A stretch of 64,000 bases of DNA, taken from contig NZ_CP042806.1 of NCBI RefSeq assembly GCF_008000815.1, positions 806,001 to 870,000 on the forward strand, read 5' to 3'. A program made the position numbers and the translations under genes. Within the stretch, counting starts at the first letter, position 1. Each line of letters opens with the position of its first letter. This DNA is from Terriglobus albidus. Its GTDB lineage: Bacteria > Acidobacteriota > Terriglobia > Terriglobales > Acidobacteriaceae. The notes beneath the pieces were generated by a model, which searched no databases, was not told the origin of the DNA, and saw only the letters and a program-made list of their open reading frames with translations. Below are positions 1 through 8,062 of the stretch, one piece after another.

Positions 1-696
1 CTGCAACATGAGGCCGTGGTCTTCCATCTGTGCGCCGATCAACACAAAGGCGCCGATCAGCAGAAGCCACATGTTGAAGGTGACGATACCGGCGATGATC
101 ATCACCAGCGCGATCATCTGGCCGAAGCCCACGGCGGCGCGGGTTCCGCCGGCCAGTCCACGAGAGCGCGAGAATTCGCCGCGCAGCACGCGGCCCGCAT
201 CGAGCGGCCACGCCGGCAGCAGATTGATGGCGCCCAGCAGGAGCTGGATCCAGAAGGCGGCGCGCAGGAGGTGGAAGGGCGTGATCCAGGGGCGGCTCAA
301 CATGTCTACATCGGGGGTGGCTGCGAAGATCAGCAGACCGATCATGCCGCCAAACAGGAAGCTGGTGATCGGACCGACGATGGCGATCTTGCGCTGGATG
401 GCGCCTTCGTTGGCGCGCTCCATCGAGTCGGCGGTAGCGAACTGGATCAGGCCGCCGGTCGGTAGCAATTGAATAGAGCGCAGTTCCAGGTTGAACCACG
501 AGCAAGCCAGCAGCCGTGCGATCTCACGTACCACCACGGCGAAGACGAGGATCAGCCAGAGGGCCACGCCGCGCATGCCGTTGTGGTTGGACATCGAAGC
601 CCAGCTCACCGAGAGCGCGAGCAGCAGCACGAAGAAGGTGTGCATACGTATCTCTACGCCGAACCAACGGCCGAGCGGGATGGACCAGGAGCGCAT
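1..696 (-). CDS. Site-2-protease-like (M50) membrane protein, catalytic histidines lost, 3' end cut off by window
   Basis: Reading the minus strand from an ATG at 696 gives 232 codons that run off the window edge. The protein has several hydrophobic segments and the two landmarks of the M50/S2P fold. At the position of the zinc-binding HExxH motif it reads R57-E58-I59-A60-R61, so both metal-binding histidines are replaced. The second landmark, normally LDGGR, is PLDAGRVLRG with Asp166 kept. What I see is an M50 scaffold; what I infer is that it cannot hold zinc in the usual way and is a pseudoprotease. It is transcribed away from rsmD, with only 21 bp between the two starts. Antisense ORFs in this stretch are shadows. 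Confidence 0.75.
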   Translation of the reverse strand, partial: MRSWSIPLGRWFGVEIRMHTFFVLLLALSVSWASMSNHNGMRGVALWLILVFAVVVREIARLLACSWFNLELRSIQLLPTGGLIQFATADSMERANEGAIQRKIAIVGPITSFLFGGMIGLLIFAATPDVDMLSRPWITPFHLLRAAFWIQLLLGAINLLPAWPLDAGRVLRGEFSRSRGLAGGTRAAVGFGQMIALVMIIAGIVTFNMWLLLIGAFVLIGAQMEDHGLMLQ

Positions 697-717
697 GAGG
701 TTTATTGTAGTCACGGG

Positions 718-1293
718 ATGAGGATCATCGGTGGGAAGTGGAGATCGAGGCAGATTGCGGCGCCAAAAAGCGAGGCAACCAGGCCGACCAGCGACCGTCT
801 GCGCGAGACGCTCTTTAACGTGCTGGGGCAGGACTGTACCGGCTTGCGTGTGCTGGACTTATACGCCGGTTCGGGCGCTGTGGGCCTGGAGGCGCTGAGC
901 CGGGGAGCACGCCGCGTCTGGTTTGCGGAGAAATCTTCGCCCGCCCTGGCCACGCTGCGGGCCAATCTGCGGACGCTGGGAGCCGAGGGAGCCGTAGTCG
1001 ATAACAGTGGTGTTTCAACCCTTCTCTCCAAACTCGCCAAAGAAAAGACGGCGATCGACCTGATCTTCCTCGACCCTCCATGGGATATGGCGCAGGAGTA
1101 TGAGCGCACCCTTGCCTTCCTGGGCTCGCATGAAGAGCTGCTGAACGACGGAGCCCGCGTGGTCGCCGAGCATCGCAACAAAGTGGAGCTTCCCGAGCGC
1201 GTCGGCAACCTGGAACGCACGCGTGTGCTCAAACAAGGGGACGCCTCCCTGAGCTTTTATCAGTGGAATGATGAAGGCGACAGAATAAGCTGA
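718..1293 (+). CDS. rsmD: 16S rRNA (guanine(966)-N(2))-methyltransferase RsmD
   Basis: A 191-aa Rossmann-type SAM methyltransferase that modifies G966 of 16S rRNA in 30S subunits. It starts with the family's typical RIIGGKWRSR, has SAM motif I around residues 45-60 (LDLYAGSGAVGLEAL) and the N2-methyltransferase motif DPPW at 119-122. Length fits RsmD. The reading frame stays open far upstream, but I chose the ATG at 718 because the family N-terminus begins exactly there. It is divergent from the S2P-like gene and 39 bp upstream of maf, so the two may be co-transcribed. Confidence 0.93.
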   Translation: MRIIGGKWRSRQIAAPKSEATRPTSDRLRETLFNVLGQDCTGLRVLDLYAGSGAVGLEALSRGARRVWFAEKSSPALATLRANLRTLGAEGAVVDNSGVSTLLSKLAKEKTAIDLIFLDPPWDMAQEYERTLAFLGSHEELLNDGARVVAEHRNKVELPERVGNLERTRVLKQGDASLSFYQWNDEGDRIS

Positions 1294-1332
1294 CGCTTCA
1301 ATTCTCCCATCATTCCGTTATTCAATAGACAT

Positions 1333-1893
1333 ATGCGCTTGATTCTCGCCTCCGCCTCTCCTCGCCGCCGGGAACTCCTGACCCAGGCCGGTATCGTCTT
1401 TACGGTGGAGACGACCGACATCGACGAGTCGCAGTATCCGGGAGAAGACCCTGTCAGCTACACCACGCGCCTGGCCCGCGAGAAGGCCCAGATCGTACTG
1501 GCCAGACATCCCTGTGAGCACGATCTGGTAGTGCTTGGCGCCGATACCACCGTGACGCTGGACAATGTCCTGCTTGGGAAACCGACAGGCGCTGCCGACG
1601 CCGTAGTCATGCTCCGTGCCCTGAGCGGACGCGCTCACCAGGTGGTCACCGGTATTGCCCTGCTCTCGTTCCAGAAGGCGGTGACTCATGCCGAAACGAC
1701 CAGTGTTTTCTTCCAGGCTATGACGGAGCACGAGATCGCTGAGTACGTCGCCACAGGGGAGCCGATGGATAAAGCCGGGGCGTATGGCATCCAGGGCGGC
1801 GCGGCCCGGTTTATTCCCCGGATTGAAGGGGATTATTCCAATGTCGTGGGTCTGCCGATTGCTGCTGTGGCGAATCTTTTGAAGAGCTTTTGA
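1333..1893 (+). CDS. maf: Maf family nucleoside triphosphate pyrophosphatase
   Basis: A 186-aa Maf protein, a cytoplasmic house-cleaning enzyme that hydrolyses non-canonical or excess nucleoside triphosphates to the monophosphate. The N-terminal LILASASPRRRELL signature and the GADTTV segment (about residues 69-74, carrying the catalytic Asp) are both present, and the length is normal. The 39-bp gap after rsmD contains an A/T-rich repeat of the ATTCAAT type. The region downstream is intergenic repeat. Confidence 0.9.
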   Translation: MRLILASASPRRRELLTQAGIVFTVETTDIDESQYPGEDPVSYTTRLAREKAQIVLARHPCEHDLVVLGADTTVTLDNVLLGKPTGAADAVVMLRALSGRAHQVVTGIALLSFQKAVTHAETTSVFFQAMTEHEIAEYVATGEPMDKAGAYGIQGGAARFIPRIEGDYSNVVGLPIAAVANLLKSF

Positions 1894-2140
1894 ATAACTC
1901 CGGGCTGGCATGGGTTATCGAAAGCGGGTCCTTCGCCTGCGGCTCAGGATGACAAGCAAAAACGGATTCGAGCGAAGCTCGAACCCGGTTGGGCTGAACT
2001 AGCAACCAGGGACTAGCAGCTAGTGCCCTGAGTCTGAAGTTCTTGTAGTAAATTTTGTCATCCTGAACGTAGTGAAGGACCTGCTTTTTCAACGTTTCGG
2101 ATGGCAAAGCTGTTCATGATTTATGTCGCGGACTTTAGAC
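1894..2140. repeat. Intergenic stretch with two copies of the GTCATCCTGA/GAAGGACC repeat
   Basis: No gene seen. It carries one inverted copy (about 1924-1955) and one direct, longer copy (about 2057-2135) of the dispersed repeat, the latter with a conserved tail that contains TTCGGATGGCAAA and a TTCATGATTTATGTC stretch. The same tail follows copies at 14.7 and 43.6 kb. Confidence 0.75.
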
Positions 2141-3241
2141 TCAGCAACTAGCAACCATCTGCGCCAGCAGCTCTGTGCGTAGGGCAATGTGGGCGATCTC
2201 GATCTGTTCGTGCACGGCGTGGGCTCCGATGCCGACTGCGCCCATGCCGTCGAGCGTTGGCGCGAACGGAGCCGTGAAATTGCCATCCGAGCCTCCGCCG
2301 GTCGCTGCCTCGTCCAGTGAAAATCCAAGGCCGGCCGCCAGCTTCTTTGCCTGCCGATAGAGCCGCACAGTTCCTGCAGACCGCTCCATCGGAGGGCGAT
2401 TGATGCCGCCGGTCACCGACAGGGTGCATGCCTTATCCACTGCCTTCAGCGCACGCAGCTTGCGGTCGATCCGTTCGCCATCGCGCACGGTTGGAATTCG
2501 CAGATCGATCTCGGCCCAGGCTTCCGCAGCAATCACGTTCGACTTGGTGCCGCCGCTGATGACTCCGGCATTCAACGTGACGCCGCGCTTCACGTCATTG
2601 AACTCAGCGATCTTCAGCAACTGCCGCGAGAGCTCCAGCGTCGCCGAGTGGCCCTTTTCCGGATCGACGCCTGCGTGTGCGCTGACGCCGGTTACGGCAA
2701 TGCGGTAGTTACCGATGCCCTTGCGTTGCGTCTTGTAAGCCCAGTTCGGCGCCTGTGCCGGCTCCAGCACAAAGACAGCCTCGGCGGTCTGCGCGATCTT
2801 CTCCGTGATGGGGCGTGATATCGGGCTGCCGATCTCTTCGTCGGAGACGAGCAGCAGCACCAACTCGCGCTGCAATGGTGCAGAGCGCAATGCTTCCAGC
2901 GCCATTGCCACGCCGAGCTTCATGTCCAGTACGCCCGGGCCATAGAGATGTGTCGCCGTCTGCCGCCAGGGCATCGTCTTCAGCGTACCGATGGGCCATA
3001 CGGTATCGAGATGACCGAGCAGCACGACCGGCCTGCGCCCCTTGCGTTTCGCTCCGAAACGCAATTCGAGCAGGTCGCCGTGCTGCTTCTGCCGATGACG
3101 CTTGATCTGAGGCTGCAGCGCGGCGGCAAGCTCCAGAAGGGTATCGTTACAACGATCGACTGCGGCCTTGTCGTCCGATGGAGACTCGATCTCCACCAGC
3201 TTCCGTGTCTGCACAATCACGCGGGCAACATCGACGGTCAT
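2141..3241 (-). CDS. M20 family zinc peptidase (carboxypeptidase G2/ArgE-DapE type)
   Basis: A 366-aa M20 metallopeptidase. Metal-binding motifs are clear: GHLDT with His77, Asp106 in GPGVLDMKLG, and the catalytic and metal-binding pair Glu135-Glu136 in SDEEIGS. The dimerisation-type insert lies between the two halves. I chose the ATG at 3241 because it forms an ATGA overlap with the stop of the upstream gene on the same strand. Tight coupling with a C26 gamma-glutamyl hydrolase suggests the pair handles gamma-glutamyl or N-acylated amino acids; the substrate is inference. No signal peptide, so cytoplasmic. Confidence 0.85.
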   Translation of the reverse strand: MTVDVARVIVQTRKLVEIESPSDDKAAVDRCNDTLLELAAALQPQIKRHRQKQHGDLLELRFGAKRKGRRPVVLLGHLDTVWPIGTLKTMPWRQTATHLYGPGVLDMKLGVAMALEALRSAPLQRELVLLLVSDEEIGSPISRPITEKIAQTAEAVFVLEPAQAPNWAYKTQRKGIGNYRIAVTGVSAHAGVDPEKGHSATLELSRQLLKIAEFNDVKRGVTLNAGVISGGTKSNVIAAEAWAEIDLRIPTVRDGERIDRKLRALKAVDKACTLSVTGGINRPPMERSAGTVRLYRQAKKLAAGLGFSLDEAATGGGSDGNFTAPFAPTLDGMGAVGIGAHAVHEQIEIAHIALRTELLAQMVASC

Positions 3242-4008
3242 GCGATGGAATCCTTGATCTCGCGCGGCTTCCACTGCCGTGCCTCGTCGACAAAGCGCTC
3301 AAAGATCGCCCGTGAAGCCGGCGAATGATCGAAGGTGCGCTCCGGATGCCACTGCACTCCGAGCACGAAGTGGCCCGGATGCTGGCCACCTTCGACAGCC
3401 TCGATGACGCCGTCCGCAGGACACCGCGCAACGATCCGCAGACCGTCACCAGGATCCTGCAGAGCCTGGTGATGGCTGCTGTTCACCGGTACGGTCAGCA
3501 TGTGATCGTGCTCCGCAACCCCCGTTGCCGCCACGATTCCGCCCAGCATGGAGTCAGCCGCAACCTCGGCCGGATGAGCCTCCATCACCTCGCGCCCGGC
3601 GCGATGATCGATTCCCGTGCCCTCCACATGCTGCACCAGCGATCCGGTGCGCCATACATTCAACATCTGCACGCCGAAGCAGATGCAGAGCAGCGGCTTG
3701 TGCATGTTGTGCGCATCCTGCAGCAGCAGCTCATCGACATTCTCGCGCGCGGGATCTGGCTCGGCGGTTTCAGGATCGCGCGGCTGCCCATACTTCTGCG
3801 GATTCACATCAGCGCCGCTGCCGGGCAGAAGAAAGGCCTGGCAGCTATTGGCGATCCTGGCAATCTCATCGTTGGTGCTGTCCAGCGGCACCGGAACCGG
3901 CTCCGCTCCGCAACGCCGAAGCGCCTCAGCATACTGCGGCCACGCACGCTGCGAGTACGCCGCATCGGTGGACCAGGGAATGGGAATGGCAATACGGGGG
4001 GTGTTCAT
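3238..4008 (-). CDS. C26 family gamma-glutamyl-gamma-aminobutyrate hydrolase-like glutamine amidotransferase
   Basis: A 256-aa class I glutamine amidotransferase-like hydrolase of the PuuD/peptidase C26 group. The nucleophile is Cys110 in LCICFGVQM, with His221 and Glu223 in GVQWHPE completing the triad. Members release glutamate from gamma-glutamyl compounds in the cytoplasm. Its stop overlaps the start of the M20 peptidase by four bases (ATGA), which points to translational coupling. The region upstream of its start is a tandem A/T-rich repeat rather than an ordinary promoter region. Confidence 0.87.
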   Translation of the reverse strand: MNTPRIAIPIPWSTDAAYSQRAWPQYAEALRRCGAEPVPVPLDSTNDEIARIANSCQAFLLPGSGADVNPQKYGQPRDPETAEPDPARENVDELLLQDAHNMHKPLLCICFGVQMLNVWRTGSLVQHVEGTGIDHRAGREVMEAHPAEVAADSMLGGIVAATGVAEHDHMLTVPVNSSHHQALQDPGDGLRIVARCPADGVIEAVEGGQHPGHFVLGVQWHPERTFDHSPASRAIFERFVDEARQWKPREIKDSIA

Positions 4009-4020
4009 GAAGCAATAGTT

Positions 4021-4262
4021 TATTGAAGGATGGAGTGGCGGGAGAATTGAATGATTGAATAAGCCAACGGCGGCCGCTACATTCTCCGATTATTCAATTC
4101 TTCCATTCTTCAATCATTCAATCGTTTACCACCCCTATTTTATTGAAGGATGGAATAACGGAATAATTGAATAAGGAATAGGCGCCAACGGCAGCCACTA
4201 CGCTTTCCGATTATTCAATTCTTCCATTCTTCCATTCTTCAATCATTCAATTCGTTTACCAC
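4021..4262. repeat. Tandem 120-bp repeat of A/T-rich ATTCAAT units, each able to fold on itself
   Basis: Two similar units begin at 4021 and 4141 with the same TATTGAAGGATGGA and end in TTCAATCATTCAAT followed by CGTTTACCAC. Within each unit the left half (GAATTGAATGATTGAATAA in unit 1) is complementary to the right half (TTATTCAATTC), so each could form a hairpin around a GC-rich middle. Unit 2 runs into the 3' end of the VTT-domain gene and supplies its last codons and stop. Confidence 0.8.
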
Positions 4263-4922
4263 TGGTTCAACCGCGGCGTTTTCCTCCACTGGAAATCGGT
4301 CGCCCTTGCGGCGGTCGAAGAGTTTGCGGACGATCCAGAAGCCTACCAGCAGCAGCAGCAAGCCACCGATACCGATGACATAGCCGGTGTGCTCATGAAT
4401 CATGTTGCCGGCCGTATCGATAATCTGTGGGCCGTAGAGGATGGTGATGGCGGCTTCGGCCCCGAAGCGCAGGAACTTGCCCAGGAAGATCGCCAGGAAG
4501 AACGTTGCTGTGCGCATCTCGAAGACACCGGCGGCAAATTCGAAGAGTTTGATCGGGGTCGGCGGCGGCAGCATGGCCGGGATCATGATGGCCAGGAACT
4601 CCTGCCGTTCAAAGCGGTCGCGAAGCTGTTCATACCGCTTGCGGTTGATGCGCTTCAGCAGAAACAGCTCGCCACCGGCACGGCCGACATAGAAGGGCAC
4701 CAGGCTTCCAATCGCGGAACCCGCCGCTGCCAGCAGCACAAACAGGAACGCCTTGGGGTGATCGTGGACGACATAAGCGATGAGCAGAGCGTCGATCGGG
4801 ACCGGAATGGTCGCGGAGTCAATGAGCGCAAGGGCGCCGATTCCCCAGAAGCCGAGCGGCAGCAGCAGCTTGAGCAGCCAAGCGAGGAACTTGTGAATAA
4901 GTGCTGAAGGCGAAGATTTCAC
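4239..4922 (-). CDS. VTT-domain (DedA/SNARE-associated type) membrane protein
   Basis: A 227-aa integral membrane protein of the VTT/DedA superfamily, whose members are implicated in lipid scrambling and membrane homeostasis. Hydrophobic segments lie near residues 20-45, 55-80, 135-160 and 175-200, with the family-type PxPIDALL segment at the start and a conserved Gly/Pro-rich segment (MLPPPTPIKLFEFAAG) that likely forms a re-entrant loop. The last residues (VNELND) and the stop are encoded by the A/T-rich repeat, so the C-terminus may have been extended or replaced by repeat insertion. Confidence 0.83.
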   Translation of the reverse strand: MKSSPSALIHKFLAWLLKLLLPLGFWGIGALALIDSATIPVPIDALLIAYVVHDHPKAFLFVLLAAAGSAIGSLVPFYVGRAGGELFLLKRINRKRYEQLRDRFERQEFLAIMIPAMLPPPTPIKLFEFAAGVFEMRTATFFLAIFLGKFLRFGAEAAITILYGPQIIDTAGNMIHEHTGYVIGIGGLLLLLVGFWIVRKLFDRRKGDRFPVEENAAVEPVVNELND

Positions 4923-4974
4923 GGAAGTTCCATTTTATCGTGCCTGGATTAATCTCATTTGACTTCGGACCGGC

Positions 4975-5457
4975 TTATCGGGCTGGGCTGGCGTGATCGG
5001 TGTGCCCGGCCAGAAGCTCCAGGGCATGCGGCAGAAGAGGAAGCACGGTCTCCAGTGACTCCTGCGCGCCGCTGGGGCTTCCCGGAAGGTTGATGACCAG
5101 GGTGCGGTCGAGGATGCCACAGACACCCCGGCTGAGTGCAGCCAGCGGCGTCATTTTTGCGCCCTCAGAACGCATACGCTCCGCCAGGCCGGGAACCAGC
5201 CGCGTGCAAACCGAAAGTGTGGCCTCCGGCGTGACATCCCGTTCCGCCAGCCCTGTTCCCCCGGTAGTAACCACAAGCTGCGCCGCCTGCGAGGACTCCC
5301 GCAGGGTAGATGCAATCGCCTCCACATTGTCCGGAACCAGCCGCTGATCGACCGTAAACCCTGCCGCTTCAAGCACCTTCCTCACCCTGGGACCGGAGAG
5401 ATCTGGTCTTCGGCCGGCGAAACTGCTGTCGGAAACAGTAATGACTGTGGCGCGCAT
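4975..5457 (-). CDS. MogA/MoaB family molybdopterin adenylyltransferase
   Basis: A 160-aa protein of the MoCF-biosynthesis fold. It has the TTGGTG motif (64-69), the following D-V-T-P-E signature (Asp74 onward) and a C-terminal INLPGSPSGA (about 122-131), all diagnostic of MogA/MoaB. The reaction is adenylylation of molybdopterin before molybdenum insertion. I cannot separate MogA from MoaB by sequence alone. moaA (61-62 kb) and a molybdopterin oxidoreductase (8-10 kb) also lie in the window but are not adjacent. Confidence 0.88.
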   Translation of the reverse strand: MRATVITVSDSSFAGRRPDLSGPRVRKVLEAAGFTVDQRLVPDNVEAIASTLRESSQAAQLVVTTGGTGLAERDVTPEATLSVCTRLVPGLAERMRSEGAKMTPLAALSRGVCGILDRTLVINLPGSPSGAQESLETVLPLLPHALELLAGHTDHASPAR

Positions 5458-5547
5458 CCGGTCATTGTACGGGGCGGGGGTGAGAAAATAGCAAGAAGGT
5501 CAACTGCCGGCGAGACTTCCTGTCCGCGGTAGAAGTCTTATCTCAAG

Positions 5548-6627
5548 ATGACGCCAGTGGAAACGCCACCCAACGCTCCTTCGCCGGAGCTTCGCGGCCG
5601 TAAAGCCCGCCGCTACGACGAGATGGAGCACCATGAGCTGCTCCACCTGATGGATGAGATCGACGATGAGCGCGCCCGGGCGCGCTTCCGTGAGTCGATC
5701 TACATCTCGGTCATCGTCTGGCTGATCCTTGGTTGGTTCATGTTCTATGGGCCCAGGGTGCTCTTCCACCAGGGCAAGGTCATCTCCGTTGTGGACGCCC
5801 TGAAGCAGCGCGACAAGGAGCTGCGTTACCTCGATCTGCCGCCGGATGTCAGCAAGAAGCTGCCGAAGAAGCCCACGGACATCATCAGCGACAAAGATCG
5901 CGTCGCCCAGACGAAGACTCCGACGCTCGACAAGAAGACGCTGCAGCAGTTGCAGGCCATGCAGCGTAGCGCTCCTCCGGCTCCGGTGCAGGCGCCTCCC
6001 GCGCCCCAGCCTGCTCCGCAGCAGGCAGCCCCCGCACCTGCTCCACAGCAGCAGCAGCCGGCGCCGCAACAGGCGCAGCAGCAGCCGTTGCCGTCTACGC
6101 CGCTGCCGCAGCATCAGCCTCCGCCACAGCAGCAGGCGTCTCTGGATGCGCCTAAGCCCAACTTCAATACCAATCGCGCCTCTACCGGCTTTGGCAATCT
6201 GGTGCAGCAGGCCGCACAGGCGGCTCGCAGCGGCGGTGGTGGCGGCAATTATGGGCAGAACGCGAACCCGCAGCACCCAGGCCTGCAGGCAGGCGCCGAG
6301 ATTCTCTCCGACACCATGGGCGTGGACTTCGGTCCCTACATGCGCCGCCTGCGGAACGACATCCAGCGCAACTGGGATCCGTTGATTCCAGAGTCGGTCC
6401 GTCCGCCGATCCTGAAGCAGGGCGTCACCGGTATTCGCTTCGTGATCCTTCCCGACGGCCGCATCGGCAACATCCTGCTGGAGACCAAGTCCGGCGATGT
6501 CGCGCTCGACAAAGCCGCCTGGGGAGCCATCACCGCCGAGGGACAATTTCCCCCCCTGCCCAAGGAGTTCAAAGGACCGTACCTTGAGCTGCGCTGCGGA
6601 TTCTTCTACAACATGCCCGTGCAATGA
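5548..6627 (+). CDS. TonB-family energy-transducing protein
   Basis: A 359-aa inner-membrane anchored protein with TonB layout: charged cytoplasmic N-terminus (1-48), one transmembrane helix (about 50-68), a long periplasmic spacer rich in Pro, Gln and Ala (about 140-205), a Gly-rich segment, and a C-terminal domain (about 265-359) of TonB C-terminal type with VRFVILPDG-like strands. It would carry proton-motive energy to outer-membrane receptors such as the one at 38 kb. The cytoplasmic part is longer than in classical TonB. It overlaps a 42-aa ORF by ATGA and miaA follows closely. Confidence 0.82.
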   Translation: MTPVETPPNAPSPELRGRKARRYDEMEHHELLHLMDEIDDERARARFRESIYISVIVWLILGWFMFYGPRVLFHQGKVISVVDALKQRDKELRYLDLPPDVSKKLPKKPTDIISDKDRVAQTKTPTLDKKTLQQLQAMQRSAPPAPVQAPPAPQPAPQQAAPAPAPQQQQPAPQQAQQQPLPSTPLPQHQPPPQQQASLDAPKPNFNTNRASTGFGNLVQQAAQAARSGGGGGNYGQNANPQHPGLQAGAEILSDTMGVDFGPYMRRLRNDIQRNWDPLIPESVRPPILKQGVTGIRFVILPDGRIGNILLETKSGDVALDKAAWGAITAEGQFPPLPKEFKGPYLELRCGFFYNMPVQ

Positions 6628-6752
6628 AGCCTGATGCGTTAATCTCCATCGCACGCGGTCTTCTTGTCCTGGCTCTTCTGGTCATCGCGGGAGCTCTGTG
6701 GCGGGCTCATCTGCACCACACGCTGGGGGCTGGGTGGTGGAAGCCATGGTAG
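6624..6752 (+). CDS. Small single-pass membrane protein, 42 aa, overlapping tonB-like gene and miaA
   Basis: A short ORF starts at the ATG that overlaps the stop of the TonB-like gene (ATGA at 6624-6627) and ends with TAG seven bases inside the miaA start. It encodes a basic N-terminus (MKPDALISIARG), one hydrophobic helix of about 16-18 residues and a Trp-rich tail (GAGWWKPW). Overlaps at both ends and a membrane-helix composition argue for translation, and it could couple translation of the TonB-like gene to miaA. No family is recognised; chance remains possible for so short a frame. Confidence 0.5.
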   Translation: MKPDALISIARGLLVLALLVIAGALWRAHLHHTLGAGWWKPW

Positions 6753-7690
6753 AGCATTTGTTGGTAGTGCTTGTCGGCCCGACGGCAAGCGGCAAAACTT
6801 CGCTGGGTATCCATCTGGCGCAGCGCTTCAACGGTGAGATTGTGAGCTGTGACTCGGTCTCCGTCTATCGCGGCATGGATGTCGGCTCCGCCAAGCCCTC
6901 GCCCGAGGAACGCGCGGCTGTACCTCATCACCTGATCGACATCCGCAATCCGGATGAGCCCTGCACTGCGGGCGACTACAGCCGCGAGGCCCGCGCCGCT
7001 ATAGCCGAGATCGCCGCACGTGGCCACCTGCCGATCGTCAGCGGAGGCACCGGCCTCTATCTTCGGGCGCTCACCGATGGTCTCTTCGAAGGTCCTCAGC
7101 GCGACGAGGAGCTGCGGGATCGGCTCCGTCAGCGCGCTGCTGCACGCGGCAGTGAATATCTGCACCGCCTGCTCACTCGCCTGGACTGCAAGGCCGCTGA
7201 GAGCATCCACGCCAATGACACACCAAAGCTGATTCGCGCCATCGAGGTCTGTCTTACGGCAAAGACACCAATGACCGAGGCCTGGCAGCAACAGGGACGT
7301 GATCCGCTCACCGGCTACCGCATTCTGCGTATCGGCCTCAACCCCGACCGAGCGCTGCTCTACGACCGCATCAATCTCCGCGCCGCGGCCATGTTCGACC
7401 ACGGACTGGTTGAAGAGACTGCCGCACTTGCGGCGAAATATGGCGCCGATGTGCGGCCCCTGACCTCACTCGGCTACGCCCAGGCGCTGGCATTACTGCA
7501 AGGCTCACTCACTCGTGGAGAGGCCGTCGCTGCCGCACAGCAGGGCCATCGCAACTACGCTAAACGCCAGCTCACCTGGTTCCGCCGGGATGAGGATGTG
7601 CGTTGGTTGAGTGGTTTCGGCGATACGGATGAGGTGAGGGGAAAAGCGGTGGAGCTGGTAAGGGAATTGAATAATGGAAGAATGGAATGA
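6746..7690 (+). CDS. miaA: tRNA dimethylallyltransferase MiaA
   Basis: MiaA transfers a dimethylallyl group to N6 of A37 in tRNAs reading UNN codons. The protein has the P-loop GPTASGKT (residues 11-18 from this start), the SCDSVSVYRGMDVGSAKP stretch that binds the acceptor, and the family segments for tRNA binding; 314 aa is a normal length. The frame is open upstream to an ATG at 6698, but the ATG at 6746 puts the P-loop at the usual distance from the N-terminus and follows a GGTGG element. The C-terminal RELNNGRME is encoded by the A/T-rich repeat that begins near 7672. Confidence 0.93.
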   Translation: MVEHLLVVLVGPTASGKTSLGIHLAQRFNGEIVSCDSVSVYRGMDVGSAKPSPEERAAVPHHLIDIRNPDEPCTAGDYSREARAAIAEIAARGHLPIVSGGTGLYLRALTDGLFEGPQRDEELRDRLRQRAAARGSEYLHRLLTRLDCKAAESIHANDTPKLIRAIEVCLTAKTPMTEAWQQQGRDPLTGYRILRIGLNPDRALLYDRINLRAAAMFDHGLVEETAALAAKYGADVRPLTSLGYAQALALLQGSLTRGEAVAAAQQGHRNYAKRQLTWFRRDEDVRWLSGFGDTDEVRGKAVELVRELNNGRME

Positions 7691-7834
7691 TTGAATGACG
7701 GTTCGCCCGCGCGATGATTTATTCAATCATTCATTGGGCTCAATTATCGAAAAATGAAGCATTGAATCATTGACCTGCCACAGACGCAGTGGGTGAATTA
7801 TTCAATCATTCCGTTATTCAATTATTCAATTGAG
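7672..7834. repeat. ATTCAAT-type A/T-rich repeat array between miaA and the next gene
   Basis: The stretch is built from variants of GAATGATTGAATGA and the complement ATTCAATCATTC, in both orientations, so the halves can pair. It supplies the miaA stop and lies in the convergent gap before the small membrane protein on the other strand. Its base composition contrasts sharply with the GC-rich genes around it. Confidence 0.75.
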
Positions 7835-7840
7835 GCTCAA

Positions 7841-8056
7841 CTATTCCACCTTCTGCGGCGTCCTCGCCCGCTCTTTTGCCTTCCCCCACTTTTCCTTCAC
7901 GCGCTCCAGCAGCCGCGCCGCCCACACGCGGTCGACTGCGAGGACGGCCAGACCGGCGATCAGAAGAGGAATTCCGGGGATTACGGGCAGGACACAGCCT
8001 GCCACCCCGATAAGGATCAGAAGCCAGGCGCCGGTCTCACGAAGGATTCGCTTCAC
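7841..8056 (-). CDS. Small PGPGW-type transmembrane protein
   Basis: A 71-aa protein with two closely spaced hydrophobic helices (about residues 8-24 and 27-44) joined by LPVIPGIPLLIAG, resembling the conserved Pro-Gly loop of the PGPGW/DUF454-like small membrane proteins. The C-terminal part is basic and Lys/Arg/Glu rich, presumably cytoplasmic. It lies six bases after the stop of the molybdopterin oxidoreductase on the same strand, so it is probably co-transcribed with it. Function unknown. Confidence 0.65.
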   Translation of the reverse strand: MKRILRETGAWLLILIGVAGCVLPVIPGIPLLIAGLAVLAVDRVWAARLLERVKEKWGKAKERARTPQKVE

Positions 8057-8062
8057 CTGTCG

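Noticed and set aside
8-472. Plus-strand frames of 149-154 aa
   Set aside because: Antisense shadows of the S2P-like gene; composition is Arg/Pro/Ser-rich with no protein pattern, and the minus strand gives a clear membrane protein.
4021-4262. Possible CRISPR-like array
   Set aside because: Units are tandem and degenerate with no unique spacers of constant length and no cas genes; it is an A/T-rich repeat.
5500-6654. 384-aa minus-strand frame
   Set aside because: Antisense to the TonB-family gene; its runs of Arg and Leu mirror the Gln/Pro-rich spacer.
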